In this document: positions 38,732-47,395 of the stretch, piece by piece | How positions within the stretch are numbered: position 1 is the first letter of the stretch | Layout of the letters: the number at the start of each line of letters is the position of its first letter | NCBI RefSeq assembly: GCF_902497785.1 | Contig: NZ_CABVHK010000002.1 | Coordinates: 310,001-374,000 of the forward strand | DNA: 64,000 bases | Direction of reading: 5' to 3' | Source of the DNA: Pseudomonas fluorescens | Lineage (GTDB): Bacteria; Pseudomonadota; Gammaproteobacteria; Pseudomonadales; Pseudomonadaceae | The notes under the pieces: generated by a model | The model's input: the letters and a program-made list of their open reading frames with translations, nothing else | Told to the model about the DNA's origin: nothing | Databases searched by the model: none | Made by a program: the position numbers and the translations under genes

Positions 38732-38911
38732 ATGAGCACTGGCAAAGAGCAATTGGACGTAGAAGAAGACTTTATACCCGCCGGGGCCGATGATGCGGAA
38801 CCGGTGGTTGAAGTGGCAAAGACCAACCTGAGCAAACGCCGCACAATAGACAACCTGCTGGAGGAGCGCCGACTGCAAAAGCAATTGGCCGATTACGATT
38901 TTGATCTATAA
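38732..38911 (+). CDS. PA3496-family small protein (putative envelope integrity)
   Basis: This 59-residue acidic, helical protein begins MSTGKEQLDVEEDFIPAG and ends NLLEERRLQKQLADYDFDL. It has no signal peptide or TM segment. P. aeruginosa has a gene of this type (PA3496) directly after nth (PA3495), which supports it as real despite its size. GGAG lies about ten bases before the ATG, and a terminator follows seven bases after the stop. The function is not established. Confidence 0.8.
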   Translation: MSTGKEQLDVEEDFIPAGADDAEPVVEVAKTNLSKRRTIDNLLEERRLQKQLADYDFDL

Positions 38912-38917
38912 CTCCTG

Positions 38918-38943
38918 AAAGCCTCCCGAAACGGAGGCTTTTT
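38918..38943 (+). terminator. Rho-independent terminator after the PA3496-like gene
   Basis: Stem GCCTCC / GGAGGC extended by AAA/TTT, with five T residues. It also closes the converging response-regulator side. Confidence 0.9.
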
Positions 38944-39001
38944 ACCCAGTGCGCAACCGCGACGATGCCCACTTATCAAGCCCCTCACACCGTTGGCGCT
39001 G

Positions 39002-39628
39002 TCACACCAGACCATTGCGTTGAGCCAGTTCGATCAGGTCCACCAAGGATCGCGCATTGAGTTTCAACAACAGGCGAGTCTTGTAAGTACTGACGGTTTT
39101 ATTGCTGAGAAACATTCCATCGGCAATTTCCTTATTGGTCTTGCCCCGGGCCAGTTGTTGCAACACCATCATTTCCCGCCCCGACAAGCGATCCACCATA
39201 TCGGCTTCACTGGCATTCCCCAGACTCGAACGGACGGTATGCAACGCTTGATTGGGAAAGTAACTGTAGCCTGACAATACAGCCTTTATTGCACTGAGCA
39301 ACTCAGTGAGATCCTGTTGTTTGCAAACATACCCGGCCGCACCGGACTGCATGCAACGCATTGAAAAGTGCCCTGGCGCCTGAGAGGTCAATATCAGTAC
39401 TTTCATCGGCATTGCTGCCGATACCAGACGCGCAATCACTTCCAGCCCATCGAGCTTCGGTATCCCGATATCGAGGATGACAATATCCGGCATATGTTCA
39501 CGCGCAAGTTGCAATGCATCCACGCCATTATCTGTTTCTGCAACGACTTCGTAGCCATGACGCTCCATCAGCATACGCACCGCAAGACGTATGACGGGGT
39601 GATCATCCACGATCAGCACTTTATTCAT
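39002..39628 (-). CDS. Orphan NarL/LuxR-type response regulator
   Basis: This 208-residue protein has a receiver domain (VLIVDDHPVIRLAVRMLMER, acceptor Asp in IVILDIGIPKLDG, Lys in YVCKQQD) and a LuxR HTH (LSGREMMVLQQLARGKTNKE, NKTVSTYKTRLLLKL). It is close to the EvgA/RocA-type regulators that work with hybrid sensor kinases. No kinase gene is adjacent. ATG 39628 is chosen; the TTG codon four residues upstream has no better ribosome site. Targets are unknown. Confidence 0.88.
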   Translation of the reverse strand: MNKVLIVDDHPVIRLAVRMLMERHGYEVVAETDNGVDALQLAREHMPDIVILDIGIPKLDGLEVIARLVSAAMPMKVLILTSQAPGHFSMRCMQSGAAGYVCKQQDLTELLSAIKAVLSGYSYFPNQALHTVRSSLGNASEADMVDRLSGREMMVLQQLARGKTNKEIADGMFLSNKTVSTYKTRLLLKLNARSLVDLIELAQRNGLV

Positions 39629-40124
39629 GGGCAAGTCCAATTTTCGCTGTTCGAATTTTTAGAGCCCGCACAATAGCCTAGTCGTTTCACCCATGGCATG
39701 CCGTGCCCCCCGGCCACCCGCACCGAGAGACATTCCCTACAAATAACGCGGATTTTTCTTACAAAAAAACCAAAAAAACAGCGCCTCAGAAACTTTATCC
39801 ATCTCTTTATATTTCACAGCAAAAGATTTTTTGTATCGATTTACAACCGGAAAATAATAATGCAACGGCGACCCGACAGCCCCCAACAAATGAGCTACCC
39901 TTCAATGACGGCCATATTGACAGCTAATTACCACACTATTGCCAGACAAGGATCTGAAGAACGCCAACCAGGTTGGAACTTAGCCCCCTAAACAACAAGA
40001 CATTAAAATAACAAGAGCACGCATATATCCTAATTATCAAAGCACCGCTACTATAACAACTGCGACACCCGACAATATCCCTTTAACCCATTGAGAAAAA
40101 GACAAAACCACATGAGTAAAACAT
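39629..40124. other. AT-rich gene-free stretch
   Basis: About 500 bases between the response regulator and the divergent unknown membrane protein. Roughly 39740-40125 is much richer in A and T than the surroundings, with runs such as ACAAAAAAACCAAAAAAACA. Short open frames there have no ribosome site or family resemblance. It may hold promoters for both flanking genes and is a likely target for AT-binding silencers (MvaT-type), which is inference. Confidence 0.6.
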
Positions 40125-40760
40125 ATGCTAAAACTCAAACAACGAATCACCAACCCCATGACAGTTATCGCTATATTCGCAACACTGTCTGAAACATCGG
40201 CAGCCATCTCTCTGCCGTTCCTGGATGATGAGGACAGATCGCTCTACATTTGGTTCTTGATCAGCTTTCCTTTCTATCTGCTATTGCTGTTCTTTGCCAC
40301 ACTCAACTTCAACTATCGCTCGCTCTATGCACCGTCCGATTTTGAGAAGGGAAAGCATTTCATGAAAGCCCTGGATACTGCTGAACGTCCGGGGAATGGG
40401 CAAAGTCCAGCAGAGGAAACCGGCGCGCCGGCCAATCTCTCGGTCCAGCATCACATTGAGCTGCCGGAACGGTTGAAAGACCTTTACATCGTTGATGCGC
40501 GCTGGATAACCAGGAAAATGGGGTTTCGCGAGCTTCTGGAGAATATTCAGCAAACCAAGGGGGACCCGGCGCACGTCGTCGTGTTGCTTACTGGTTCAGA
40601 ATCAGAGAATTTGCTGAAAGAAAGCGCGGTCAAATATTGCAGGCACACCAAGAAGCGCCACAACGTGCCGTTCTGTATTGCTTACAATTTGAGTTCACAT
40701 GACGTGACAGTCATTGATCAATCTCGCCAGGCTGACGCACAGCAGGCATTAGCCCTTTAG
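40125..40760 (+). CDS. Two-TM membrane protein of unknown function
   Basis: I do not recognise this 211-residue protein. Two hydrophobic segments near the N-terminus (IAIFATLSETSAAISLPFL, ~15-33, and YIWFLISFPFYLLLLFFATL, ~41-60) are followed by NFNYRSLYAPSDF, then a low-complexity linker (~75-105) and a cytoplasmic C-terminal domain of about 100 residues (LKDLYIVDARWITRKMGFRE, HVVVLLTGSESENLLKESAV). The membrane part looks like a module I have seen on otherwise unrelated bacterial proteins, but I cannot name it. It is alone, behind AT-rich DNA, and converges on argG. Transfer is possible. Confidence 0.75.
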   Translation: MLKLKQRITNPMTVIAIFATLSETSAAISLPFLDDEDRSLYIWFLISFPFYLLLLFFATLNFNYRSLYAPSDFEKGKHFMKALDTAERPGNGQSPAEETGAPANLSVQHHIELPERLKDLYIVDARWITRKMGFRELLENIQQTKGDPAHVVVLLTGSESENLLKESAVKYCRHTKKRHNVPFCIAYNLSSHDVTVIDQSRQADAQQALAL

Positions 40761-40846
40761 GGATCAATGGAGGCAAACAGACGGGAAGAACCTGAAAACA
40801 ACAAGAATGATGAATCGCAATGTCAGACAGAAAATCCCTAATTCCA

Positions 40847-40881
40847 AATTTGTGGCCTTGTCGAAAACAAGGCCACAAATT
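40847..40881. terminator. Strong hairpin between converging genes
   Basis: A 14-base perfect stem, AATTTGTGGCCTTG / CAAGGCCACAAATT, with a seven-base loop. No long T-tract follows on either strand, so termination may be bidirectional but weak; it lies 35 bases from the argG stop. Confidence 0.65.
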
Positions 40882-40916
40882 CCGTCACGGACGATCGATC
40901 ATCGCGTCAGAAAACC

Positions 40917-42134
40917 TCAGAAAAGCTTTCGACCCTTGTTCGCCGCAATACGCATGCGCAGCGCGTTGAGCTTGATAAAGCCCGCCGCATCGGCCTGGTT
41001 GTAGGCGCCGCCATCTTCCTCGAAGGTTGCGATGTTGGCATCGAACAACGATTCGTCGGACTTGCGGCCCGTCACGATCACATTGCCCTTGTACAGCTTC
41101 AGGCGCACAACGCCGTTCACGTGTGCCTGAGACGCATCGATCATTTGTTGCAGCATCAGACGCTCAGGGCTCCACCAGTAACCGGTGTAGATCAGGCTGG
41201 CGTATTTCGGCATCAGCTCGTCTTTGAGGTGAGCCACTTCGCGGTCCAGCGTGATCGATTCGATCGCACGGTGAGCGCGCAGCATGATGGTGCCGCCCGG
41301 GGTTTCGTAGCAGCCGCGGGATTTCATGCCCACGTAACGGTTCTCGACGATGTCGAGACGACCGATACCGTGTTCCCCACCGATACGGTTCAATGTCGCC
41401 AGCACGGTGGCCGGGGTCATTTCGACGCCGTCCAGTGCGACGATGTCGCCGTTGCGGTAGGTCAGTTCAAGGTATTGCGCCTTGTCAGGAGCCTTCTCCG
41501 GGGAGACGGTCCATTTCCACATGTCTTCTTCGTGCTCGGTCCAGGTGTCTTCCAGCACGCCGCCTTCATAGGAGATGTGCAGCAGGTTGGCATCCATGGA
41601 GTACGGGGATTTCTTCTTGCCGTGACGCTCGATCGGGATGTTGTGCTTTTCAGCGTAATCCATCAGCTTTTCACGGGAGAGCAGGTCCCATTCGCGCCAC
41701 GGAGCGATCACTTTCACACCGGGTTTCAAGGCATAGGCGCCCAGTTCGAAGCGAACCTGGTCGTTACCTTTGCCGGTGGCGCCATGGGAAATGGCGTCAG
41801 CGCCGGTTTCGTTGGCGATTTCGATCAGGCGTTTGGCGATCAACGGACGAGCGATGGAAGTACCCAGCAGGTACTCGCCTTCGTAAACGGTGTTGGCGCG
41901 GAACATCGGGAACACGAAATCACGCACGAATTCTTCGCGCAGATCGTCGATGTAGATTTCTTTTACGCCCATGGCCTGAGCCTTGGCGCGGGCCGGCTCG
42001 ACCTCTTCGCCCTGACCCAGGTCAGCGGTGAAGGTCACCACTTCACAGTTATAAGTATCCTGCAGCCACTTGAGGATCACCGAAGTGTCCAGGCCGCCGG
42101 AATACGCCAGAACGACCTTGTTTACGTCCGCCAT
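40917..42134 (-). CDS. argG: Argininosuccinate synthase
   Basis: This 405-residue cytoplasmic enzyme joins citrulline and aspartate with ATP in arginine synthesis. The PP-loop ATP motif is [14 protein letters not shown] at the N-terminus; other signatures are [24 protein letters not shown] and [15 protein letters not shown]. The start ATG 42134 has GGAG upstream; the longer frame is not used. Its partner argF is in this window at 50768. The argG-motY-pyrC order matches P. aeruginosa PA3525-PA3527. Confidence 0.98.
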   Translation of the reverse strand: MADVNKVVLAYSGGLDTSVILKWLQDTYNCEVVTFTADLGQGEEVEPARAKAQAMGVKEIYIDDLREEFVRDFVFPMFRANTVYEGEYLLGTSIARPLIAKRLIEIANETGADAISHGATGKGNDQVRFELGAYALKPGVKVIAPWREWDLLSREKLMDYAEKHNIPIERHGKKKSPYSMDANLLHISYEGGVLEDTWTEHEEDMWKWTVSPEKAPDKAQYLELTYRNGDIVALDGVEMTPATVLATLNRIGGEHGIGRLDIVENRYVGMKSRGCYETPGGTIMLRAHRAIESITLDREVAHLKDELMPKYASLIYTGYWWSPERLMLQQMIDASQAHVNGVVRLKLYKGNVIVTGRKSDESLFDANIATFEEDGGAYNQADAAGFIKLNALRMRIAANKGRKLF

Positions 42135-42263
42135 GCCATCACTCCACGGGGTTCTACGGAAAGCCGTCAAGTCTACCGGGCATGCAGGATAATTTACAGG
42201 GGCGCGACAGCTTATGACGACGAAGCGACAGATTGTGTCAAACCCGCGACGATGACCGCCCGG

Positions 42264-43172
42264 TCACGAGGTCTTCGCCGCGCTCGCCGAAACCGTCACT
42301 TGAGGGGCAGTCTGTTCCGTCGGCGCAACCCGCGCGAGGTGCACATTGACCCGTCGGTTCTTCGCCCGATTGGCGGAGTTGGTGTTGGGCGCCACCGGAT
42401 AACGCTCACCGTGAAAGCGCACGGTGATCTGCGATTCCTGAACACCGTTGGCCTTGAAGAACTCCATGACCGCCAACGCCCGGCGCCGCGAAAGATCACG
42501 ATTGGTCAGGCGATTGCCGCTGTTGTCGGAGTGGCCATCGAGTTCGATGTGATTGACCGTCGGATCGGCCTTCATGAACTCCAGCATCACTTGTAGCTGC
42601 GCCTTGGCCTGTGCGTCGAGGTCGATGCCCTCACCGGGGAAGCCGATCTGCGACTGTTTGACCTGCTCGAAATTCTTCGGCAGCAGCTTCGCGACACAGC
42701 CCTGGTAATCGTTAAACGCTTTGCTGAATCTGACCGGCAGCAGGCGCACTTCCGACACCCGGCCATCGCCTGAGTAGTGTCGAATGACCGGGCTGCGGCC
42801 ATCCATCAAGCCACTGATCAAACGCCCGGCCTGAACGTGCGAACTGTTGAACAGCACATTGCCGCTGCCAATCTGCACGGAACCCAGATTAATGTCGCCG
42901 CGACCTGGCTGCCAGGGCGCAGCGGCCGCCAGCAACGTCGCCGAGCCGCCACCGACCATCGTGTTGTAGGACTTCAGGCGAAACGTCGCTTGCTCACCCG
43001 CCCGGCGTACGAATTCGCCCGAACCGAAATCGGTGACGGGTTGAGTCAGGCGGCATTCGAACTTGTCCCCTTCGACCGTCCACTCGATGCTCTCCAGACG
43101 GGTCTGGAAAGTGAGCGCCATCGCGGGAAGGCTGGCAAACACGCTGAGCAAGGCTAAATAACGCTGGCGCAC
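42264..43172 (-). CDS. motY: MotY-like flagellar T-ring / OmpA-family protein
   Basis: This 302-residue exported protein has a signal peptide (RQRYLALLSVFASLPAMA), an N-terminal MotY domain (~25-155) and a C-terminal OmpA peptidoglycan-binding domain (IELDGHSDNSGNRLTNRDLS, RFHGERYPVAPNTNS). MotY forms the T ring that holds the stator around the polar flagellar motor. I choose GTG 43172 with TGGAG upstream; a GTG at 43184 is the alternative. A sigma-28-type promoter lies upstream at 43238. It corresponds to PA3526. Confidence 0.87.
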   Translation of the reverse strand: MRQRYLALLSVFASLPAMALTFQTRLESIEWTVEGDKFECRLTQPVTDFGSGEFVRRAGEQATFRLKSYNTMVGGGSATLLAAAAPWQPGRGDINLGSVQIGSGNVLFNSSHVQAGRLISGLMDGRSPVIRHYSGDGRVSEVRLLPVRFSKAFNDYQGCVAKLLPKNFEQVKQSQIGFPGEGIDLDAQAKAQLQVMLEFMKADPTVNHIELDGHSDNSGNRLTNRDLSRRRALAVMEFFKANGVQESQITVRFHGERYPVAPNTNSANRAKNRRVNVHLARVAPTEQTAPQVTVSASAAKTS

Positions 43173-43237
43173 GGGAGGCTCCACTGGCTTCTACAACAAA
43201 AAGACCGACACACACATGTTTACGGCATACCTGTTGG

Positions 43238-43264
43238 ATATCGGAAGCTTCCTGCAAAACTTGA
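43238..43264 (-). promoter_or_regulatory. Candidate sigma-28 (FliA) promoter of motY
   Basis: Minus strand TCAAGTTT (43264-43257), exactly 11 bases, then TCCGATAT (43245-43238). The consensus TAAAGTTT-N11-GCCGATAA is matched at 7/8 and 6/8. It lies 66 bases before the motY start. Confidence 0.65.
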
Positions 43265-43331
43265 TAGCGAGTGCCTGAGAGAGTCTTTTCCGGTAGCATT
43301 CCCTTCAGTTTGACCCGCCTGGAATCCCCTC

Positions 43332-44378
43332 ATGTCCGACCGCCTGACCCTGCTGCGTCCCGACGACTGGCATATTCATCTTCGCGATGGTGCCGTGTTG
43401 ACCAATACCGTTGCGGATGTCGCGCGCACCTTTGGTCGCGCCATCATCATGCCCAACCTGGTACCTCCGGTGCGTAACGCCGCTGAAGCCGACGGCTATC
43501 GCCAGCGGATTCTCGCTGCACGTCCGGCCGGCAGCCGTTTTGAACCGTTGATGGTCCTTTACCTCACCGACCGCACTCAGCCCGAAGAAATTCGTGAGGC
43601 CAAGGCCAGCGGTTTCGTGTACGCCGCCAAGTTGTACCCGGCCGGCGCGACCACCAATTCGGATTCTGGCGTCACCAGCATCGACAAGATCTTCCCTGCG
43701 ATCGAGGCCATGGCTGAAATCGGGATGCCCTTGCTGGTTCACGGTGAAGTCACCCGTAGCGATGTCGACGTGTTCGACCGCGAAAAAATCTTTATCGATG
43801 AGCACATGCGTCGTGTGGTCGAGCGTTTTCCGACGCTCAAAGTGGTGTTCGAACACATCACCACCGCCGATGCCGTGCAGTTCGTCAACGAGGCTTCGGC
43901 CAACGTTGGCGCGACCATCACTGCGCATCACCTCTTGTACAACCGCAACCACATGCTGGTCGGCGGGATTCGGCCGCATTTCTATTGCCTGCCGATCCTC
44001 AAGCGCAATACGCACCAGGAAGCCCTGCTCGACGCCGCCACCAGCGGCAGCGAGAAGTTTTTCCTCGGCACCGACTCGGCGCCTCACGCCCAGCACGCCA
44101 AGGAAGCCGCATGCGGTTGCGCCGGCTGCTACACCGCTTATGCGGCAATCGAGATGTATGCCGAGGCATTCGAACAGCGTAACGCGCTGGACAAGCTCGA
44201 AGCCTTCGCAAGCCTCAACGGTCCGCGGTTCTACGGCCTGCCGGTGAACACCGACCGCATCACCCTGGTCCGCGATGAGTGGACCGCCCCGACCAGCCTG
44301 CCATTTGGCGAGCTGACCGTTATCCCGCTGCGCGCCGGTGAAAAACTGCGCTGGCGCCTGCTGGAGGAACACGCGTGA
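43332..44378 (+). CDS. pyrC: Dihydroorotase (PyrC, class II)
   Basis: This 348-residue zinc enzyme cyclises carbamoyl aspartate in pyrimidine synthesis. The HxH metal motif is [10 protein letters not shown], the bridging carbamylated Lys is in [13 protein letters not shown], and other ligands are in VHGEVT and EHITTADAV; the C-terminal [14 protein letters not shown] holds the catalytic Asp. Full length for the E. coli type. Its stop overlaps the rnt GTG start by four bases, so the two are translationally coupled. Confidence 0.97.
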   Translation: MSDRLTLLRPDDWHIHLRDGAVLTNTVADVARTFGRAIIMPNLVPPVRNAAEADGYRQRILAARPAGSRFEPLMVLYLTDRTQPEEIREAKASGFVYAAKLYPAGATTNSDSGVTSIDKIFPAIEAMAEIGMPLLVHGEVTRSDVDVFDREKIFIDEHMRRVVERFPTLKVVFEHITTADAVQFVNEASANVGATITAHHLLYNRNHMLVGGIRPHFYCLPILKRNTHQEALLDAATSGSEKFFLGTDSAPHAQHAKEAACGCAGCYTAYAAIEMYAEAFEQRNALDKLEAFASLNGPRFYGLPVNTDRITLVRDEWTAPTSLPFGELTVIPLRAGEKLRWRLLEEHA

Positions 44379-45052
44379 GTGAAGACCATTTCGACGACGA
44401 ACAGGACGGTCAAGGCGGCGGAGGTGGTCCTCGTCATCCAATGGCAGCGAGGTTCCGTGGCTACCTGCCAGTGGTCGTCGACGTAGAGACCGGTGGCTTC
44501 AACTCGGCGACCGACGCCCTGCTGGAAATTGCTGCAACCACCATCGCCATGGATGAAAAAGGCTTTGTGTATCCCGATCACACCTACTTCTTTCGTGTCG
44601 AGCCGTTTGAAGGCGCGAACATCGAAGCGGCGGCGCTGGAGTTCACCGGGATCAAACTCGATCACCCGCTGCGCATGGCCGTGAGTGAAGAAGCCGCGTT
44701 GACCGATATCTTCCGGGGCATCCGCAAGGCCTTGAAAGCCAATGGCTGCAAGCGGGCGATTCTGGTCGGGCACAACAGCAGCTTCGACCTCGGTTTCCTC
44801 AACGCAGCCGTTGCGCGCCTGGACATGAAACGTAACCCGTTTCATCCATTCTCCAGCTTCGATACCGCAACGCTTGCAGGTCTGGCTTATGGCCAAACCG
44901 TCCTGGCCAAGGCGTGTCAAGCTGCCGACATCGACTTCGACGGCCGTGAGGCCCACTCGGCTCGCTACGACACAGAGAAGACGGCCGAGCTGTTCTGCGG
45001 CATCGTCAACCGCTGGAAACAAATGGGTGGCTGGGAAGATTTCAACGATTGA
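44375..45052 (+). CDS. rnt: Ribonuclease T
   Basis: This 225-residue 3'-5' exoribonuclease trims tRNA and other stable RNAs. The DEDD catalytic motifs are VVDVETGGF (Exo I), [11 protein letters not shown] (Exo II) and [14 protein letters not shown] (Exo III, with His/Asp). The N-terminus has a Gly-rich segment ([15 protein letters not shown]) before the fold. The start is GTG overlapping pyrC (GTGA). The pyrC-rnt pair is conserved in pseudomonads. Confidence 0.96.
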   Translation: MSEDHFDDEQDGQGGGGGPRHPMAARFRGYLPVVVDVETGGFNSATDALLEIAATTIAMDEKGFVYPDHTYFFRVEPFEGANIEAAALEFTGIKLDHPLRMAVSEEAALTDIFRGIRKALKANGCKRAILVGHNSSFDLGFLNAAVARLDMKRNPFHPFSSFDTATLAGLAYGQTVLAKACQAADIDFDGREAHSARYDTEKTAELFCGIVNRWKQMGGWEDFND

Positions 45053-45058
45053 TCTGTC

Positions 45059-45202
45059 TGGCGAGGGAGCTTGCTGTGGCGAGGGAAGCTTGCTGTGGCG
45101 AGGGAGCTTGCTCCCGCTGGGTCGCGAAGCGGCCCCCCGCTCTTCCTCTTAAAAGCAGAGAACTGCTGCGCAGTCCAGCGGGAGCAAGCTCCCTCGCCAC
45201 AG
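45059..45202. repeat. REPIN-like element with triplicated left arm
   Basis: The unit TGGCGAGGGAGCTTGCT occurs three times in a row (45063, 45075 and 45095 regions; the middle copy has an extra A), then runs into the normal GAGGGAGCTTGCTCCCGCTG arm. The inverted right arm, CAGCGGGAGCAAGCTCCCTC, is single. It is an unusual tandem expansion of the type seen at 16923 and 32034. Confidence 0.8.
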
Positions 45203-45245
45203 GTTCAGTGTGCATAAGTGAACAGCATCGGGTTTATCCCGCCCA

Positions 45246-45278
45246 TAAAAAAACCGGCCTCAATGGCCGGTTTTTTTA
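45246..45278. terminator. Bidirectional terminator between rnt and the peroxiredoxin gene
   Basis: Stem AAAACCGGCC / GGCCGGTTTT with seven flanking A and T residues on the two sides and a CAAT-type loop. Confidence 0.92.
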
Positions 45279-45293
45279 TGCCTCGAACGCGCC

Positions 45294-45896
45294 TTACAGG
45301 GCAGCAGCGTTCTCGGTCAGGTAAGCCGCGACGCCTTCGGTCGAAGCGGTCATGCCTTTGTCGCCTTTTTTCCAGTTGGCTGGGCAGACTTCGCCGTGCT
45401 CTTCGTGGAATTGCAGCGCGTCGACCAGACGGATCAGCTCTTCCATGTTACGGCCCAACGGCAGGTCGTTGATGATCTGCGAACGGACAATGCCTTTGTC
45501 GTCGATCAGGAACGCGCCACGGAATGCCACGCCGCCTTCGGACTCAACGTCGTAGGCCTTGGCGATTTCGTGCTTCATGTCGGCAGCCATGGTGTAGCGA
45601 ACCTGGCCGATACCGCCATTGTTCACCGGGGTGTTGCGCCATGCGTTGTGAGTGAAGTGCGAGTCGATCGAAACAGCGATCACTTCGACATTGCGTGCCT
45701 TGAAGTCGGACATGCGGTTGTCCAGAGCGATCAGCTCGGATGGGCAAACGAAGGTGAAGTCCAGTGGGTAGAAGAACACCAGGCCGTATTTGCCTTTGAT
45801 GGCCGACGACAGGGTGAAGCTGTCTACGATTTCGCCGTTGCCGAGTACGGCCGGTACGGTGAAGTCAGGGGCTTGTTTGCCTACGAGTACGCTCAT
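45294..45896 (-). CDS. Typical 2-Cys peroxiredoxin (AhpC/Prx1 family)
   Basis: This 200-residue thiol peroxidase reduces H2O2 and organic peroxides. The peroxidatic Cys51 is in DFTFVCPSELIAL and the resolving Cys171 in HGEVCPANWKKGDKG; GGIGQ and the C-terminal tail match robust 2-Cys enzymes. It sits in the conserved pyrC-rnt-prx-bfd-bfrB group (PA3529). Divergent from bfd across a 313-base gap, it may share iron or oxidative control. No ahpF reductase gene is adjacent. Confidence 0.93.
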   Translation of the reverse strand: MSVLVGKQAPDFTVPAVLGNGEIVDSFTLSSAIKGKYGLVFFYPLDFTFVCPSELIALDNRMSDFKARNVEVIAVSIDSHFTHNAWRNTPVNNGGIGQVRYTMAADMKHEIAKAYDVESEGGVAFRGAFLIDDKGIVRSQIINDLPLGRNMEELIRLVDALQFHEEHGEVCPANWKKGDKGMTASTEGVAAYLTENAAAL

Positions 45897-46141
45897 TGGA
45901 TATCTCCTGGTGTAATGACGTGAAGTACCGGGTTCGTATCAGCCTGCCACGCTCACGCGACAGCCCTGTGACACTTACCCGCTCCATAAGGACCGGCCAT
46001 CATACACTGCGTTTTTGAGCTGTCCTCAACGGTTTTTCGCCGAAGGGAAAATTTGCCGTCGTCACCGCTACTGGCAGATCGCCCCTGGAAAACCGTTCGT
46101 CAGGCACCCTCGCTTATAACGCAAAGGTTTCAGAAACCACT

Positions 46142-46170
46142 TTGACAATCATTCTCGTTAACATTAAGAT
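46142..46170 (+). promoter_or_regulatory. bfd promoter with overlapping Fur-box-like site
   Basis: TTGACA (46142-46147), 17-base spacer, TAAGAT (46165-46170). The 19-mer at 46144-46162, GACAATCATTCTCGTTAAC, agrees with the Fur consensus at 13 positions and covers the promoter core. The rest of the 313-base gap (45897-46209) shows no gene; it should hold the divergent peroxiredoxin promoter. Confidence 0.6.
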
Positions 46171-46209
46171 CCATCGCAATTGAGTCACAACCAGCGACGG
46201 TTTTCACTT

Positions 46210-46428
46210 ATGTATGTCTGCCTCTGCACTGGCGTCACCGACGGTCAAATTCGCGATGCGATCTATGAAGGTTGCTGCAGCTACAAGGAAGTCCGCCAGG
46301 CTACCGGCGTAGCCAGCCAGTGCGGTAAATGCGCCTGCCTTGCCAAGGAAGTGGTGCGTGAAACCCTGACCAAATTGCAAACAGCCCAGGCTTCGATTCC
46401 TTTTCCTGTGGAATTTACGGCGGCTTAA
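46210..46428 (+). CDS. bfd: Bacterioferritin-associated ferredoxin
   Basis: This 72-residue [2Fe-2S] protein reduces bacterioferritin cores so that stored iron is released. The four Cys of the Bfd-type cluster are visible: CLC at residues 4-6 and SQCGKCACL at about 37-44. ATG 46210 gives the standard N-terminus MYVCLCTGVTDGQIRDAI. It is followed by a terminator and then bfrB, its partner. A Fur-like site in the promoter fits low-iron induction. Confidence 0.96.
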   Translation: MYVCLCTGVTDGQIRDAIYEGCCSYKEVRQATGVASQCGKCACLAKEVVRETLTKLQTAQASIPFPVEFTAA

Positions 46429-46444
46429 ATACCCCATTCCAAAG

Positions 46445-46470
46445 AACCGGACTTCATGTCCGGTTTTTTT
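46445..46470 (+). terminator. Rho-independent terminator of bfd
   Basis: Stem AACCGGAC / GTCCGGTT with a five-base loop and seven T residues. It uncouples bfd from bfrB. Confidence 0.93.
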
Positions 46471-46627
46471 ATGCCTGAAAATCAATCGCTTACCGTCTAG
46501 ACGCGGAACACAAACATTCTTATTCCGATTAATTTTCATTTAACTTTCAATAACTTAGGTTTGACACTCTTAGTTGTGCGGCTCAAACTCGGCTTTATAG
46601 ACAGCTAATACAGGGCAGGACCCCATC

Positions 46628-47101
46628 ATGAAAGGCGACATTACAGTCATCCAGCATCTCAACAAGATCCTTGCCAATGAGCTGGTCGCGATCAATCAGT
46701 ATTTTCTGCATGCGCGCATGTATGAAGATTGGGGTCTGAACAAGCTCGGCAAGCACGAATACCACGAATCCATCGACGAGATGAAACACGCGGACAAGCT
46801 GATCAAGCGCATCCTGTTTCTCGAAGGTCTGCCGAACGTGCAGGACCTGGGCAAGCTGCAGATCGGCGAACACACCCAGGAAATGCTTGAGTGCGACCTG
46901 CGTATCGAACGCACTGGCCATGCCGACTTGAAGGTCGCCATCGCCCATTGCGAAACTGTCGGCGACTTTGGCAGCCGTGAACTGCTCGAAGACATTCTTG
47001 AATCCGAAGAAGAACATATCGACTGGCTGGAAACCCAATTGGGCCTGATCGACAAGATTGGTCTTGAGAACTATCTGCAATCGCAGATGGGCGAAGAGTA
47101 A
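46628..47101 (+). CDS. bfrB: Bacterioferritin (BfrB-like)
   Basis: This 157-residue four-helix subunit forms a 24-mer haem-containing iron store. Diiron-site residues lie in [27 protein letters not shown] and [11 protein letters not shown]; the haem-ligand Met is in DEMKHADK. It has its own leader of about 200 bases after the bfd terminator, so regulation opposite to bfd is possible. Order bfd-bfrB matches PA3530-PA3531. Confidence 0.97.
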   Translation: MKGDITVIQHLNKILANELVAINQYFLHARMYEDWGLNKLGKHEYHESIDEMKHADKLIKRILFLEGLPNVQDLGKLQIGEHTQEMLECDLRIERTGHADLKVAIAHCETVGDFGSRELLEDILESEEEHIDWLETQLGLIDKIGLENYLQSQMGEE

Positions 47102-47141
47102 CAGCCGTTAGGACCTGCATAGGAACTGTGTGGTGCTGTGC

Positions 47142-47210
47142 AGGAGCTGTGTAGGAGCTGTGTAGGAGCTGTGTAGGAGCTGTCGAGTGAAACGAGGCTG
47201 CGATCTTTAA
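47142..47210. repeat. REP half with 11-base tandem repeat expansion
   Basis: AGGAGCTGTGT is repeated perfectly three times (47142, 47153, 47164), then a fourth unit leads into TGTCGAGTGAAACGAGGCTG and CGATCTTT. This is a single arm of the GATCGCAGCC family whose AGGAGCTGT end has been tandemly expanded. Confidence 0.85.
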
Positions 47211-47249
47211 GATAACAGCCACGCACCCCGGTAACTTACCCAAGCGCAA

Positions 47250-47289
47250 TAAAAAGCCCCGGCTCTCTTTCGAGAGGCGGGGCTTTTTT
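47250..47289. terminator. Bidirectional terminator between bfrB and grxD
   Basis: Stem AAAAAGCCCC / GGGGCTTTTT with an inner CTCTC/GAGAG stem and T-runs for both directions. Confidence 0.9.
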
Positions 47290-47316
47290 GTGGCTTATCA
47301 AAGAATCAAAGGCCAG

Positions 47317-47357
47317 ATCAAAAGATCGCAGCCTCGTTTCTCTCGACAGCTCCTACA
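47317..47357. repeat. REP half (GATCGCAGCCTCGTTTCTCTCGACAGC type)
   Basis: A single arm in the opposite orientation to the one at 47142. The two face each other across the terminator, the reverse of the normal REPIN order. Confidence 0.8.
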
Positions 47358-47395
47358 CGCCCTACAGGTCATACATGCCCGTTACAGCAGCGGGA

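Noticed and set aside
39698..39991. Short frames in the AT-rich stretch
   Set aside because: No ribosome site, low-complexity Lys/Asn/Phe composition and no family resemblance.
41121..42596. Long plus-strand frame across argG and motY
   Set aside because: Crosses two real minus-strand genes and their gap; a shadow.
45059..47357. Tandem repeats considered as a CRISPR array
   Set aside because: Units of 11 and about 18 bases without unique spacers or cas genes; they are expanded REP arms.
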